This document shows positions 41,912 through 50,991 of a DNA stretch of 64,000 bases, piece after piece. Made by a program: the position numbers and the translations under genes. The first letter of the stretch is position 1. Each line of letters opens with the position of its first letter. The notes beneath the pieces are model-generated. The model saw only the letters and a program-made list of their open reading frames with translations, was not told the origin of the DNA and made no database searches. Source of the stretch: Naasia sp. SYSU D00948 (GTDB lineage: Bacteria > Actinomycetota > Actinomycetes > Actinomycetales > Microbacteriaceae); NCBI RefSeq assembly GCF_017916515.1, contig NZ_JAFMTA010000001.1, positions 1,353,127-1,417,126 of the forward strand, given 5' to 3'.

Positions 41912-44374
41912 ATGAGCACCACCACCGCCGAGCGCATCGACGCGACCGTCGAGTCCGCCCTGTCCGAGCTGACCCTCGAGGAGAAGGTCCACCTCCTCAC
42001 CGGCCGCGACTTCTGGAGCACCCTGCCGATCGAGAGGATCGGCCTGCGGAGCATCGTCGTGTCGGACGGCCCCTCGGGCGTCCGCGGACCCGTGTGGGAC
42101 GAGCGGTCCCCGTCCCTCAACCTGCCCTCCGCGTCCGCGCTCTCCGCGTCCTGGGACCCCGAGATGGCGCGCCGCTACGGCGCCGTCGCGGCCTGCGAGG
42201 CCCGGCGGAAGGACGTCGACGTCGTGCTCGGCCCGACGATCAACCTCCACCGCTCCCCGCGGGGCGGGCGGCACTTCGAGGCCTTCAGCGAGGATCCGGT
42301 GCTCACCTCCGAGCTCGCGGCGACGTACGTCCAGGGACTGCAGGACAACGGCGTCGGCGCCACCCCGAAGCACTACATCGCCAACGACTCCGAGACGGAG
42401 CGGTTCACCGTCGACGTCCAGGTCGACCCGCGTCCGCTGCACGAGCTCTACCTCCGCGCCTTCGAGAAGGCCATCACCGAGGCCAAGGCGTGGCTCGTCA
42501 TGAGCGCCTACAACTCGATCCACGGCGTCACGGCCACCGAGCACGAGCTCCTCGAGACGCCCCTCAAGACCGACTGGGGCTTCGACGGCGTGGTCATCTC
42601 CGACTGGACCGCGGTCCGCAGCCTCGCCTCGGCCGAGGCCGAGCAGGACCTCGTCATGCCGGGGCCGGAGGGCCCCTGGGGACAGGCCCTGATCGACGCG
42701 GTCCGCGACGGCCGCATCGACGAGGAGGTCGTCGACCGCAAGGTGCGCCGCATCCTGCGTCTCGCCGTGCGCGTCGGCGCCCTCGGCGACGCGAAGCCGG
42801 CCCCGCTCGTGCACGTCGAGGACGGCATCGCGTTCGCCCGTGAGGCGGCCGCCGACGGCATGGTGCTCCTCGAGAACCGCGGCGAGCTGCCCTGGGACGC
42901 CTCGTCGCTGCGGAGCATCGCGGTGATCGGCAACAACGCCGAGCACTCCCGCACCCAGGGCGGCGGCAGCGCGACCGTGCTGCCGGAGAGGACGGTCTCC
43001 CCGCTCGAGGGCATGCAGAACGCGCTTCCCGGCGTCGACATCCGCTACTCGGTCGGCGCGATCAACCAGACGGGACTGGCCGGCATCCCGCGCGAGCGGA
43101 TGACGAACCCCGTCACCGGCGGCCCGGGCGCCCGCGTCCGTTTCCTCGGCAGCGACGGCGAGGAGCTGTTCGCCGAGGACCGCCTGTCGACGGAACTCGT
43201 GTGGTTCGGCGGCGACGCTCCCATCGCGCAGACCAAGGAGGTGGAGGTCGCCTTCACGTTCGTGCCCGCCCGATCCGAGCGGCTCGAGCTGGGCTTCTCC
43301 GCGGTCGGTCGCGGACAGTTCTGGATCGACGGCGAGCTCGTGATCGACGAGGTGCTCGAGGCCGAGGGCGACGACCTGGGCGCTGCGCTCATGGCGCCGC
43401 CCGCCCGCACGGTGACCGTCGACCTCACCGAGGGCACCCCGGTCGAGGTGCGCTACCTGTACGGGCAGCCGGAGCGGGACGACGCGCTCGCCAACGCGCT
43501 CGCGCTGAACGTCGGCACCCAGCCCGCCGCCCTCGACGAGGATCAGCTCATCGCGGAGGCCGTGGAAGCGGCGCGCGGAGCCGACGTCGCGCTCGTCGTG
43601 GTGGGCACCAACCCGAAGGTCGAGTCGGAGGGCTTCGACCGCACCGACCTCGCCCTCCCCGGCCGGCAGGACGACCTCGTCCGCGCCGTGGCGGCCGCGA
43701 ATCCCCGCACGGTGGTCCTCGTCAACGCCGGGTCCCCTGTCCTGATGCCGTGGCGGAACGACGTGGCCGCGGTCGTCGTCGGGTGGTTCGGCGGACAGGA
43801 GTTCGGCAACGCGGTGGCGGACGTGCTCCTCGGAGTCGCCGAGCCGGGCGGTCGCCTGCCCACGACGTGGGCCGCCGAGGAGGAGCACGTGCCCGTGCTC
43901 AACACCACTCCGACCGACGGGGTCCTCCACTACGACGAGGGCATCCACATCGGCTACCGCGCCTGGCTCCGCTCCGAGGAGGCCCCCGCCTACTGGTTTG
44001 GACACGGGCTCGGCTACACCGAGATCGAGCTGAGCGACTTCGTCGCGCCCGCCGCGGTCATCGAGGGCGACACCGTGCACGTCTCGGTCACGGCCACGAA
44101 CCGCGGGGAGCGTGCCGGCAAGCAGGTGGCGCTGGTGTTCGCCGAGCGTCCGGACTCCGCCGTGGAGCGCCCGGTCCGCTGGCTCGTCGGCTTCGCGCCC
44201 GTCCGCCTCGCCCCGGGGGAGTCGGGGAAGGTCACGATCCCGGTGTCGTCCAAGCACCTCGCGCACTGGGCCGAGGGCTGGCAGTACGAGGTCGGCGAGT
44301 TCGTCCTCCGGGCCGGTACCACCGCCGTCGAGCTCCCGCTGGAGGCGACGATCACCGTCGAGACCGACTCTTGA
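41912..44374 (+). CDS. Glycoside hydrolase family 3 beta-glucosidase with PA14 insert
   Basis: 820 residues. GH3 N-terminal barrel with LTLEEKVHLLTGRDFW, GPTINLHRSPRGGRHFEAFSEDP, TPKHYIANDSE and the nucleophile region GFDGVVISDWTAV. The second domain is interrupted at about 390-530 by a PA14-like beta domain (FLGSDGEELFAEDR...GRGQFWIDGELVIDE), and an FN3-like tail ends the protein. This layout is found in beta-glucosidases and related enzymes acting on oligosaccharides or glycosides. No signal peptide, so it works on imported substrates. AAGGAG precedes the start. Its stop overlaps the GH43 gene. Confidence 0.9.
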   Translation: MSTTTAERIDATVESALSELTLEEKVHLLTGRDFWSTLPIERIGLRSIVVSDGPSGVRGPVWDERSPSLNLPSASALSASWDPEMARRYGAVAACEARRKDVDVVLGPTINLHRSPRGGRHFEAFSEDPVLTSELAATYVQGLQDNGVGATPKHYIANDSETERFTVDVQVDPRPLHELYLRAFEKAITEAKAWLVMSAYNSIHGVTATEHELLETPLKTDWGFDGVVISDWTAVRSLASAEAEQDLVMPGPEGPWGQALIDAVRDGRIDEEVVDRKVRRILRLAVRVGALGDAKPAPLVHVEDGIAFAREAAADGMVLLENRGELPWDASSLRSIAVIGNNAEHSRTQGGGSATVLPERTVSPLEGMQNALPGVDIRYSVGAINQTGLAGIPRERMTNPVTGGPGARVRFLGSDGEELFAEDRLSTELVWFGGDAPIAQTKEVEVAFTFVPARSERLELGFSAVGRGQFWIDGELVIDEVLEAEGDDLGAALMAPPARTVTVDLTEGTPVEVRYLYGQPERDDALANALALNVGTQPAALDEDQLIAEAVEAARGADVALVVVGTNPKVESEGFDRTDLALPGRQDDLVRAVAAANPRTVVLVNAGSPVLMPWRNDVAAVVVGWFGGQEFGNAVADVLLGVAEPGGRLPTTWAAEEEHVPVLNTTPTDGVLHYDEGIHIGYRAWLRSEEAPAYWFGHGLGYTEIELSDFVAPAAVIEGDTVHVSVTATNRGERAGKQVALVFAERPDSAVERPVRWLVGFAPVRLAPGESGKVTIPVSSKHLAHWAEGWQYEVGEFVLRAGTTAVELPLEATITVETDS

Positions 44375-45897
44375 GGCTCCACAACCCGCTGATCCCTGGC
44401 TTCAACCCCGACCCGAGCGCCGTCCTCGTCGACGGCACCTACTATCTCGTCACCTCGACGTTCGAGTACCTGCCCGGCATCCCGGTGTACGCGAGCACGG
44501 ACTTCGAGGACTGGACGCAGATCGGCAACGTGATCACGCGTCCGGAGCAGGGGCAGCTCGAGAACGCGACGACGGGCCTCGGCGTGTGGGCACCGACGAT
44601 CCGGCACCGGGACGGGGTGTTCTACGTCATAGTCACGATCGCAGGCGGTCGCGGCTGCGTGGTCTACACGGCGGAGAGCCCCGAGGGCCCGTGGTCGGAC
44701 GGCCTCGTCCTCGGGGGCGTCGAGGGCATCGACCCCGACCTCAGCTGGGACGACGACGGCACCGCGCTCGTCACGTATTCCGGCCTCGTCATGAAGGGCG
44801 AGGACATCGGGAAGCACAGCGGCATCCGCCAGGTGGACGTCGACCTCGCGACCGGGGAGACGCTCGCCGGCCCGCGCGACCTGTGGTCCGGATCGGGGTT
44901 CAAGTTCCCGGAGGCCCCGCACCTTTACCGCAGGGGCGACTGGTGGTACCTCATGATCGCCGAGGGCGGCACTGAGCGCGGACACGGCGTCAGCGTCGCC
45001 CGTTCCCGCGATCCCCGAGGCCCGTTCGAGCCGGGGCCGGCCAACCCCATCCTCAGCGCGCGAAGCACGAACCGCCCCATCCAGAACACCGGCCACGGCG
45101 ATCTGGTCGAGACTCCGGACGGCAGGACGCTCATGGTGCTGCTCGGGGTCCGTCCCCGAGGAGCAACGCAGGCCTTCTCGGCGCTCGGCCGCGAGACCTT
45201 CGCCACCGAGGTGCGCTGGGAGGACGGGTGGCCGGTCGCGGAGCCCGTGCACCTGGATCCGCGCGAGGGGGACATGGAGGTGGAGCACCGCTTCTCCGCG
45301 GAGCTCGACCCCGGCTGGCTCGCCATCCGCCGCCCGCCCGCATCCCTCGCGGACCTGCGGTCCGAGCCCGGCCGGCTGACCCTGCACGGCGAGGGGACCG
45401 ACATGACCGCTGCCCGGCCCGTCTTCCTCGGGCGGCGACAGCTGCACCAGACCGCGACGGTGGCGACGACGATCGACGCCTCCAAGGGAACCGGCGGCCT
45501 CGCCGTGCGCTACGACGAGCAGACCGTCTACAGCATCACCGTCACCGGCGAGGGGAAGGGCTCCATCATCGTCGCCGAGGCGCGGGTGCCGGGCATCACG
45601 CAGACCTGGACCGCGTCTCTGCCCTCAGGTCCGGTCGAGCTCAGGCTCGAGTCCGAGCCGTCGGCGGGCTTCCAGCCCAGCGAGCTGTCCACAGCGGACT
45701 TCCTCGACATGATGACGAGCGACTTCGTCTCCTTCATCGCCCGGTCGGGCGACGAGGAGGTGCGGCTCGCGCGCGTGGACGGCCGCTACCTCAGCGCCGA
45801 GACGGCCGCCTCCTTCACCGGGCGGGTGATCGGCCTGTTCGCCGTCACCGGGACCGTCGGCTTCGACGGCTTCCGGTACTCCGGCTCCAACCGCTGA
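44371..45897 (+). CDS. Glycoside hydrolase family 43 (beta-xylosidase/arabinofuranosidase type)
   Basis: 508 residues from a TTG start coupled to the GH3 stop (TTGA). The five-bladed propeller domain opens LHNPLIPGFNPDPSAVLVDGTYYLVTSTFEYLPG with the catalytic base Asp in NPDPS, a mid Asp in GIDPDLSWDDDG, and the acid Glu in KFPEAPHLYRRGDWWYL. A C-terminal beta-sandwich domain follows from about residue 310, as in family 43 beta-xylosidases. No signal peptide. It probably trims xylose or arabinose from imported oligosaccharides. It ends the SBP-C operon before a bidirectional terminator. Confidence 0.9.
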   Translation: MRLHNPLIPGFNPDPSAVLVDGTYYLVTSTFEYLPGIPVYASTDFEDWTQIGNVITRPEQGQLENATTGLGVWAPTIRHRDGVFYVIVTIAGGRGCVVYTAESPEGPWSDGLVLGGVEGIDPDLSWDDDGTALVTYSGLVMKGEDIGKHSGIRQVDVDLATGETLAGPRDLWSGSGFKFPEAPHLYRRGDWWYLMIAEGGTERGHGVSVARSRDPRGPFEPGPANPILSARSTNRPIQNTGHGDLVETPDGRTLMVLLGVRPRGATQAFSALGRETFATEVRWEDGWPVAEPVHLDPREGDMEVEHRFSAELDPGWLAIRRPPASLADLRSEPGRLTLHGEGTDMTAARPVFLGRRQLHQTATVATTIDASKGTGGLAVRYDEQTVYSITVTGEGKGSIIVAEARVPGITQTWTASLPSGPVELRLESEPSAGFQPSELSTADFLDMMTSDFVSFIARSGDEEVRLARVDGRYLSAETAASFTGRVIGLFAVTGTVGFDGFRYSGSNR

Positions 45898-45906
45898 CGA
45901 CGAAGA

Positions 45907-45936
45907 GGGGCCCGCACTCTGGCGAGTGCGGGCCCC
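45907..45936. terminator. Bidirectional terminator between GH43 and TetR-C
   Basis: GGGGCCCGCACTC (45907-45919) and GAGTGCGGGCCCC (45924-45936), 13 perfect pairs with a four-base loop, followed by TTCT. The genes on both sides converge on it. Confidence 0.85.
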
Positions 45937-45955
45937 TTCTCGTCGTCCTGGTAGG

Positions 45956-46579
45956 TCAGATGTCGCCGGTCACGAGCGACTCGAGGTACGTCCTCACCTC
46001 GGCCGCCATGTCGACGGAGTTCCGGTCGATCAGCCACTGGATCTGCAGGCCGTCCATCAGGGCGATCGTCGCCTTGGCGGCGCTCGCGGGGTCCACGCCC
46101 GGCCTCAGCTCACCGCGGCTCTGCAGGTCCTCGAACGCCGTCCGCGCCATCTTCCGCGTGTAGTCGTAGCGCTCCGCGAAGTACTGGTGCGCGGGGTGCT
46201 CGGGCGAGGTCGCCTCGGCGGACAGGGTGCAGAACAGCTCGACGACTCCCGGCGTCGACGCGTTGTACTTCGCCAGATCGATGAGCGACCGCAGCCAGTG
46301 CCGTCCGTCGCCGGAGCCGAAATCGAACTGCTCCTGGGTCAGGTCGTCGCGGTGCTCGAGCACGGCCGCGAGCAGGGCGCTCTTGCTCGGGAAGTGGTGC
46401 AGCAGCCCGGCCTCGCTCATCCCCACGCGATCGGCGACCGTCCGCAGGGAACCGCTGCGATAGCCTGACTCGGCGAAGACGCTGAGTGCGGAGTCGATGA
46501 TCGACTTCCGGGTCTGCTCGCTCTTCGCGTACGGACCTCGCGGACCGCGCCGGCTCGGCGGTGCCTCCCCGATGACCAC
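45956..46579 (-). CDS. TetR-C: TetR-family regulator
   Basis: 207 residues. The DNA-binding helices are in SEQTRKSIIDSALSVFAESGYRSGSLRTVADRVGMSEAGLLHHFPSKSALL, similar to TetR-A. The ligand domain is helical. The GTG start at 46579 faces the DUF202-FGE operon, and a perfect inverted repeat lies between them. Its first 14 bases recur ahead of SBP-C, so TetR-C probably controls the ABC/GH3/GH43 operon and possibly FGE. Confidence 0.85.
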   Translation of the reverse strand: MVIGEAPPSRRGPRGPYAKSEQTRKSIIDSALSVFAESGYRSGSLRTVADRVGMSEAGLLHHFPSKSALLAAVLEHRDDLTQEQFDFGSGDGRHWLRSLIDLAKYNASTPGVVELFCTLSAEATSPEHPAHQYFAERYDYTRKMARTAFEDLQSRGELRPGVDPASAAKATIALMDGLQIQWLIDRNSVDMAAEVRTYLESLVTGDI

Positions 46580-46626
46580 GGTGCCTCCTCGCTCCAGAGG
46601 TCGAACTGGACCTCAATACAGAGTAT

Positions 46627-46646
46627 CCACTAGAAATTGGTAGTGG
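46627..46646. promoter_or_regulatory. Probable TetR-C operator
   Basis: CCACTAGAAATTGGTAGTGG: perfect arms CCACTA and TAGTGG around GAAATTGG, 48 bases upstream of TetR-C and 32 bases upstream of the first DUF202 gene. The left 14 bases are repeated at 36440-36453. Confidence 0.65.
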
Positions 46647-46677
46647 GACCCTCAACATAGCGGGAACGGAGGTCTCG

Positions 46678-47034
46678 ATGAAGAGATTCCCGGGTTCCGT
46701 GTACGCACAGGGGACAGAGCCGGACCCGCGGTTCAGCCTGGCCAACGAGCGGACCTTCCTCGCCTGGATCCGGACCTCCCTCGCGCTGCTCGCCACCGGG
46801 GTCGCTCTGGAGGCGCTCGAGCTGCCGATCCAGTCCGGATTCCGGCTCGTGTCCTCGGTGCTGTTCGTGCTTCTGGCGCTGCTGGCCGCCGTCCAGTCCT
46901 GGGTCGGCTGGATGCGCACCGAGCGGTCCCTGCGACTCGAGCGCGCGCTTCCCGGGCCGTCGCTCGCCGTCCTGCTGGCCGGGGGAGTTGGCCTCGGGAT
47001 CGTGCTCCTCACGGCCGGGTTCCTCCTCGCGTGA
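46678..47034 (+). CDS. DUF202 membrane protein 1 (YidH-like)
   Basis: 118 residues: an N-terminal DPRFSLANERTFLAWIRTSLALLATGVALE, the hallmark of DUF202/YidH proteins, and three predicted membrane helices. GGAGG precedes the ATG. The function of the family is unknown. It overlaps the second DUF202 gene (GTGA) and lies two genes upstream of FGE in the same direction, so the three are co-transcribed. Confidence 0.85.
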   Translation: MKRFPGSVYAQGTEPDPRFSLANERTFLAWIRTSLALLATGVALEALELPIQSGFRLVSSVLFVLLALLAAVQSWVGWMRTERSLRLERALPGPSLAVLLAGGVGLGIVLLTAGFLLA

Positions 47035-47372
47035 GCGCGGACAGGCCCTTCGACGCCGGGCTCCAGCCCGAGCGGACACTGCTCGCATGGCGCCGCACCG
47101 CGCTGGCGCTCGGCGTCGGCAGCGTGGTCGGCGCGCGTCTCGCCCTGCCCGTGCTCGGCGCGGCCGCGGTGGGGATCGGGGTCGCCGGCGCCGCGTCCGC
47201 TCTCGTCGCCTATGTGCTCGCCGCCCGGCGGTACCGTCGTCAGCACCGGGCTCTGACGGCCGAGGAGGAGCTCCCCGGAGGCGGTCTCGCGCTCGCCGCC
47301 CTCGCCGCTGCCGCCGCCGTCCTCGCTGCAGGCGGCCTGGCCTATGTCCTGATGCTGTCCGGTCGATCGTGA
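47031..47372 (+). CDS. DUF202 membrane protein 2
   Basis: 113 residues with the same family start, FDAGLQPERTLLAWRRTALALGVGS, and three membrane helices. DUF202 genes are often found as tandem pairs. The GTG start overlaps the first DUF202 gene by four bases, and the FGE start lies 14 bases after its stop. Any link to sulfatase maturation is suggested only by this operon. Confidence 0.82.
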   Translation: MSADRPFDAGLQPERTLLAWRRTALALGVGSVVGARLALPVLGAAAVGIGVAGAASALVAYVLAARRYRRQHRALTAEEELPGGGLALAALAAAAAVLAAGGLAYVLMLSGRS

Positions 47373-47386
47373 AGGAGAATCCCCGA

Positions 47387-48385
47387 ATGGACGAGCCACT
47401 CGAGCCCCCGGTCGATCGCCGCTCGAACGCGCCGGACAACCATGCGGAGGAGGCCCCCGTCGCCTCCTGCTGCGCGCCGTCCCGGAACGCCGGAACGGCG
47501 CGGGCCATGGCCCCGTCCGTGTCGGGAGGAACCCACCGCATCGAGCAGGTGCACGTCCCGGCCGGGAGCTTCCGGATGGGGGACTCCAGCGGCGACGGGA
47601 ACCGCCCGGACGGCGAGACCCCGGTCCACGACGTCGAGCTCGACGCATTCGAGATCGACGCGACGAGCGTCACCAACGCCGACTTCGCCGCCTTCGCGGA
47701 CGCGACGGGCTATCGGACGGAGGCTGAGACCTTCGGGTACTCCGCCGTGTTCCACCTCGCCCTGGCCGCCGAGCCCGACGAGATCATGGGCCCCGCCGCC
47801 GGCGCTCCCTGGTGGCGCGGTGTTCGGGGCGCCGACTGGCGACACCCGGGCGGCTCTCGATCGAGCGTTGAGGGGCTGGAGGACCACCCGGTCGTCCACG
47901 TCAGCTGGAACGACGCCCAGGCCTACTGCGCGTGGGCGGGCCGGCGACTGCCGACGGAGGCGGAGTGGGAGCGCGCCTCGCGCGGCGGCCTCGACGGCGC
48001 CCGATTCCCCTGGGGGGACGAGCTCATGGACGGCGACTCCTGGCGGGTGAACATCTGGCAGGGCACCTTCCCCGGCACGAACACGACGGAGGACGGCTGG
48101 CTCACGACCGCGCCCGTCCGCTCCTTCCGTCCGAACGCGTACGGGCTGTGGCAGACCGTCGGCAACGTGTGGGAGTGGTGCTCGGACTGGTTCGACCCGA
48201 GCTACTACGGCCGTTCGCCGTCCTCGAATCCCCGGGGGCCGGGGCTCGGCATGGCGCGGGTGCTGCGCGGGGGCTCGTACCTGTGCCACATCTCGTACTG
48301 CTACCGGTACCGCAACTCGGCGCGCTCCTCGAACACCCCGGACTCGTCGATGGGCAACGCGGGCTTCCGCACCGTGGCCATCTGA
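47387..48385 (+). CDS. Formylglycine-generating enzyme (sulfatase-modifying factor)
   Basis: 332 residues, FGE/SUMF1 family, close in layout to the Streptomyces coelicolor enzyme: VHVPAGSFRMGDSSGDGN, ETPVHDVELDAFEIDATSVTNADFAAF, HPVVHVSWNDAQAYCAWAGRRLPTEAEWE, and the catalytic segment GGSYLCHISYCYRYR with Cys300 and Cys305. It is a copper-dependent aerobic oxidase that converts the Cys of CxPxR motifs to formylglycine. All five sulfatases in the window carry such a Cys. The ATG at 47387 has AAGGAG eight bases upstream. An unusual N-terminal extension holds CCAPSR (residues 28-33). Confidence 0.95.
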   Translation: MDEPLEPPVDRRSNAPDNHAEEAPVASCCAPSRNAGTARAMAPSVSGGTHRIEQVHVPAGSFRMGDSSGDGNRPDGETPVHDVELDAFEIDATSVTNADFAAFADATGYRTEAETFGYSAVFHLALAAEPDEIMGPAAGAPWWRGVRGADWRHPGGSRSSVEGLEDHPVVHVSWNDAQAYCAWAGRRLPTEAEWERASRGGLDGARFPWGDELMDGDSWRVNIWQGTFPGTNTTEDGWLTTAPVRSFRPNAYGLWQTVGNVWEWCSDWFDPSYYGRSPSSNPRGPGLGMARVLRGGSYLCHISYCYRYRNSARSSNTPDSSMGNAGFRTVAI

Positions 48386-48397
48386 TCGGGCGAACCG

Positions 48398-49009
48398 TCA
48401 GGCGGAACCCGGGCTGGAGTCGGCGAGGACGATCGGCGACGACTGGACCGGGGACAGGAGCGGCTCCCACTCCTCGATCTGGCGTTCGAGGAAGCGGATC
48501 CACTCGTCGGTCCGCTGACGGCCCGCTGTGTCCATGTCGGCGAGGAGGCGCTCGATGAGCTCGGCGTCGACACGGACGAACTCGCCGTCGATCTCGTAGG
48601 AGCGCGGGAAGCTCCGGAAGTACTGGCGCTGATACCGGCGGTACTCGAGCTCGATCCGCATCATCGGAAGGACGCCCTTCGGGTTCAGCAGGATCATGAA
48701 CAGCAGCCGGGCGCCGAAGTCGGCCTCCTGCCAGCGCGCGGGCGGCTCGTAGGGCTGGTCGAGCACGGCTGCGATCCGCCGCGCACCGTCCGCGGTCGCC
48801 TGGTACACCTTCGCCTCGGGACCGGCGCGGCGCTCGGTCCGGAAGTCGGCGAGCTCGCCCTTCACGAGCCGACCGAGCGTGCGGTAGATCTGCGCCTGGT
48901 CCGAGTTGGCGCGGATGAACACCCCCTCGACGTCGAGCCACTTCTTCAGTTCGTAGCCCGTCCTCGGCTTGAGGAGGATCAGTCCCAGCAGGATGTCGTC
49001 GAAGGTCAT
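48398..49009 (-). CDS. PadR-D: PadR-family regulator of the sulfatase D/SBP-D/sulfatase E cassette
   Basis: 203 residues. The winged helix region is FDDILLGLILLKPRTGYELKKWLDVEGVFIRANSDQAQIYRTLGRLVKGEL, with a helical C-terminal domain containing QPYEPPARW. It is a paralogue of PadR-B. The ATG at 49009 has AGGAGA upstream. A 20-base palindrome lies between it and sulfatase D; related sites precede SBP-D and sulfatase E, defining a probable local regulon. It is convergent with FGE. Confidence 0.85.
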   Translation of the reverse strand: MTFDDILLGLILLKPRTGYELKKWLDVEGVFIRANSDQAQIYRTLGRLVKGELADFRTERRAGPEAKVYQATADGARRIAAVLDQPYEPPARWQEADFGARLLFMILLNPKGVLPMMRIELEYRRYQRQYFRSFPRSYEIDGEFVRVDAELIERLLADMDTAGRQRTDEWIRFLERQIEEWEPLLSPVQSSPIVLADSSPGSA

Positions 49010-49082
49010 CCGTCTCTCCTCGTCGGTCGGCCCGCACTCATTGTGCCGGTCGCGCCACCACCGGCCGACGGCAGTCTTTCAG

Positions 49083-49102
49083 CTATTCGACTCGTCATAT
49101 AG
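49083..49102. promoter_or_regulatory. Probable PadR-D operator 1
   Basis: CTATTCGACTCGTCATATAG fits CTAT-NN-GAC-NN-GTC-NN-ATAG exactly. It sits between divergent PadR-D and sulfatase D. Confidence 0.7.
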
Positions 49103-49188
49103 ACTCGCCATCCGGCGGCGCGGCTCCTCCTCGCCGTCGAGTGAGGTGGCTGCCCGCTGTCGGCGGTGCCACCACGGCTGGAGGTCAC

Positions 49189-50844
49189 ATGGACGCGCGC
49201 CCGAACATCCTGTTCATCTCCACGCACGACATCAGCCCGCACCTCGGGGCCTACTCGGGAGTCTGGCCAGGCGCCGACGAGGCCTCGACGCCGAACCTGG
49301 ACGCGCTCGCGGAGCGCGGGCTGCTGTTCGAGCAGGCATTCGCTGCAGCCCCTGTCTGTGCGCCGTCGAGGTCCGCGATCATGACCGGCTGCTATCCCAC
49401 GGCCATCGGCACGATGCACATGCGCACGAAGGCCGTACCGCCGCCCGAGGTCGCCCTGTTCCCGCAGTACCTCCGCGCGGCGGGCTATTACACGACCAAC
49501 AACTGGTTCACCGACTTCCAGGTCGACACACCGCCGACGGTGTTCGACGACTGCTCCCCGTCTGCTCACTGGCGCAACCGCCCGAGTCAGGACACGCCGT
49601 TCTTCGCCGCCTTCCACGGCATGGTCACTCACGAGTCGCAGATCTACACCCCTGACGAGGTCTTCGCGGCGGCGACGAGTCATGTCCTGCCCGAGCAGAG
49701 GCACTCGCCGGAGAAGGTGACGCTCCCCCCGTACTATCCGGACACCGCCGTGTTCCGGACCGCCTGGGCCCGCTATCTCGACCTCATCAGCGAGATGGAC
49801 TCGTGGGTCGGACGTCTGCTGCGAGAGCTCGACGAGGATGGCCTCGCCGACGACACGATCGTGGTCTTCTGGAGCGACCACGGTGTGGGTATGCCGCGAG
49901 CCAAGCGCTGGGCTCACGAGGCGGGGTTGCGCGAGCCGCTGATCGTCCGATGGCCCGCCGTGATCGAGCCCGGCCGGCGGGAGGATGTGGTCGAGCTGCT
50001 CGATCTGGCGCCCACCCTCCTCACAGCAGCAGGCCTCCCGGTCCCCGATCACATGCACGGGGAGCCCCTCTTCGACTCCGGGGGTCGGCAACTGCCCTCG
50101 AAGGGCTTGGCCTTCGGGGTTCGGGATCGGATGAACGAGGCCCACGACCGGGTGCGGACTGTGCGCGACGACCGGTACCGCTACATCAGGAACCTCCACC
50201 CTGATCGGTCGGAGATGCCGCACATCGACTACCCGGACCATACGTCCACCTGGACGGAGCTGCGCCGCCTTGCGGTCGCGGAGGGCGCGCAGCTCGCGCG
50301 CGGCGTCCGCCCGGACCTGCTGTCCCCGCTGCAGCGGTCGATGACGGCTCCGGCTCGCAGCGCGGAGGAGCTCTATGACATCGGGGCCGACCCGCACGAG
50401 ACCCGCAACCTCGCCCAGGACCCCGAGTACGCCGCCGTCCTGGGCCGGCTCCGGAACGCGCTGGACGGCTGGCTCGAGCGCTTCGACGACTTGGGCGCCC
50501 TCCCGGAGGAGGAGCTTCTGGAGCGATGGCTCCCCGGCGGCATCCGGCCCAGAACCGCTGCGGCGACCGTGGACCTCGTCGACGGCCGGATCGTCGCGCG
50601 GTGCGCGACGGATGGCGCCGCGATCGGCTGGACGGCGGATCCCCCCGCGGTTCCCGTCGATGCCGAGCCGGCCCCGCTCGCGGAGTCGATCGGCTCGCCG
50701 CTGGCCGACGGCCGTCGCTGGCAGCTCTACAGCGGGCCGATGGACGTGATCTCGACTCCGATCTGGTTCAGATGCTTCCGCATCGGTTTCGAGCCGAGCG
50801 ACGACGTCGAGCTGCAGCCCGGCGTACCCGTCTCTCGGGCCTGA
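49189..50844 (+). CDS. Sulfatase D, cysteine-type, sulfamidase-like (S1)
   Basis: 551 residues. The signature is VCAPSRSAIMTGCYPT with Cys57. The N-terminal metal motif is STHDISPHLG, His-Asp rather than Asp-Asp. FWSDHGVGMPRAKRW holds the late metal residues and a conserved Lys. The overall pattern resembles N-sulfoglucosamine sulfohydrolase-type proteins, but the substrate cannot be assigned. No signal peptide. It is a paralogue of sulfatase F (55846). The ATG at 49189 follows GGAGG; an upstream GTG at 49141 is unlikely. SBP-D follows 147 bases downstream. Confidence 0.9.
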   Translation: MDARPNILFISTHDISPHLGAYSGVWPGADEASTPNLDALAERGLLFEQAFAAAPVCAPSRSAIMTGCYPTAIGTMHMRTKAVPPPEVALFPQYLRAAGYYTTNNWFTDFQVDTPPTVFDDCSPSAHWRNRPSQDTPFFAAFHGMVTHESQIYTPDEVFAAATSHVLPEQRHSPEKVTLPPYYPDTAVFRTAWARYLDLISEMDSWVGRLLRELDEDGLADDTIVVFWSDHGVGMPRAKRWAHEAGLREPLIVRWPAVIEPGRREDVVELLDLAPTLLTAAGLPVPDHMHGEPLFDSGGRQLPSKGLAFGVRDRMNEAHDRVRTVRDDRYRYIRNLHPDRSEMPHIDYPDHTSTWTELRRLAVAEGAQLARGVRPDLLSPLQRSMTAPARSAEELYDIGADPHETRNLAQDPEYAAVLGRLRNALDGWLERFDDLGALPEEELLERWLPGGIRPRTAAATVDLVDGRIVARCATDGAAIGWTADPPAVPVDAEPAPLAESIGSPLADGRRWQLYSGPMDVISTPIWFRCFRIGFEPSDDVELQPGVPVSRA

Positions 50845-50891
50845 ACTGCCGCCCCTGGGGCCAGGCGACGTCTTGTCCTTGCCGCGCTCGA

Positions 50892-50911
50892 CTAGTAGAT
50901 TTGTCACATAG
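50892..50911. promoter_or_regulatory. Probable PadR-D operator 2 (ahead of SBP-D)
   Basis: CTAGTAGATTTGTCACATAG: right half GTC-NN-ATAG exact, left half with two mismatches to CTAT-NN-GAC. Located 81-100 bases before the SBP-D start. Confidence 0.55.
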
Positions 50912-50991
50912 ATTAGTCTTACCGCCCCTCCGGTGCGCGCTGGGACGTGGGCGGTCGAAAGCGGATCTCCAAGGCAATCGGAAGGACAACG

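Noticed and set aside
47468-47485. CCAPSR as the active site of a sixth sulfatase
   Set aside because: The surrounding protein is a complete FGE with Cys300 and Cys305; no sulfatase fold is present. Kept as a finding about FGE instead.
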